Positions 5,066 through 5,091 of a DNA stretch of 5,091 nucleotides are shown one piece after another (within the stretch, counting starts at the first letter, position 1; each line of letters opens with the position of its first letter). The position numbers were made by a program, and so were the translations under genes. This DNA is from Deltaproteobacteria bacterium (GTDB lineage: Bacteria; Desulfobacterota; GWC2-55-46). The notes under the pieces are model-generated. The model was not told the DNA's origin, did no database searches, and saw nothing but the letters and a program-made list of their open reading frames with translations. The stretch lies in contig JACRCJ010000006.1 of the NCBI GenBank assembly GCA_016219075.1, forward strand, positions 1-5,091. Reading direction: 5' to 3'.

Positions 5066-5091
5066 ATGAAAGAAGCGGCCCGGCAACAGGG
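5066..5091 (+). CDS. Possible start of a plus-strand gene, cut by window edge
   Basis: An ATG at 5066 is preceded by AAGG at 5055-5058 with a 7-nt gap, a good ribosome-binding arrangement. It opens a reading frame MKEAARQQ that runs off the window after eight codons. No function can be named. It would be divergent from the methyltransferase. The competing reading is that this is intergenic, or the tail of a minus-strand gene: one minus frame is open from 5090 down to a TGA at 5000-5002. Confidence 0.3.

Overview
The window reads as chromosomal DNA from a fairly GC-rich bacterium. The likely source is a Desulfobacterota/Deltaproteobacteria- or Nitrospirota-like lineage. This is inferred from the tetrapyrrole gene order and the style of the intergenic palindromes, not from any marker gene. 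All well-supported genes lie on the minus strand, so the biological reading order runs from high to low coordinates.

Right part (about 3244-5091): one beta-class DNA N6-adenine (or N4-cytosine) methyltransferase (3268-4743, minus) stands alone, with no restriction partner visible. Its upstream side (4744-5065) is packed with palindromes. These are two REP-like hairpins that differ by a compensatory base-pair change, a 9-bp inverted repeat with a 29-nt spacer, and a perfect 15-bp A/T-flanked hairpin. The putative methylase promoter sits against the first REP-like hairpin. Its stop codon lies inside a 21-bp tandem duplication whose two copies also differ mainly by a compensatory pair. A tiny plus-strand ORF start (5066) may be the next gene.

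Middle (2735-3267, 533 nt): no convincing gene. It holds hairpins, a possible minus-strand terminator for the methylase, and a possible promoter with an operator-like inverted repeat for the next operon.

Left part (1-2734): a compact tetrapyrrole/cytochrome operon, in transcription order. First is a Met8/CysG-N-type precorrin-2 dehydrogenase/sirohydrochlorin ferrochelatase (2024-2734). Next is a CcsA/HemX-type cytochrome c assembly membrane protein (1213-2031), overlapping the first gene by 8 nt. Last is hemA, glutamyl-tRNA reductase (1-1134), cut at the left edge about 40-60 residues before its expected end. HemA commits glutamyl-tRNA to tetrapyrroles, the Met8-like enzyme pulls precorrin-2 toward siroheme, and the CcsA-like protein handles heme at the membrane. 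The operon therefore links supply of the common precursor to both the siroheme and heme/cytochrome branches. The CcsA-like protein has a lysine where the family's tryptophan-rich WWD motif normally has an acidic residue.

I saw no tRNA, rRNA, CRISPR array, transposase or clear novel multi-gene system. The most interesting signals are the covarying palindromes around the solitary methylase and the altered WWD motif.
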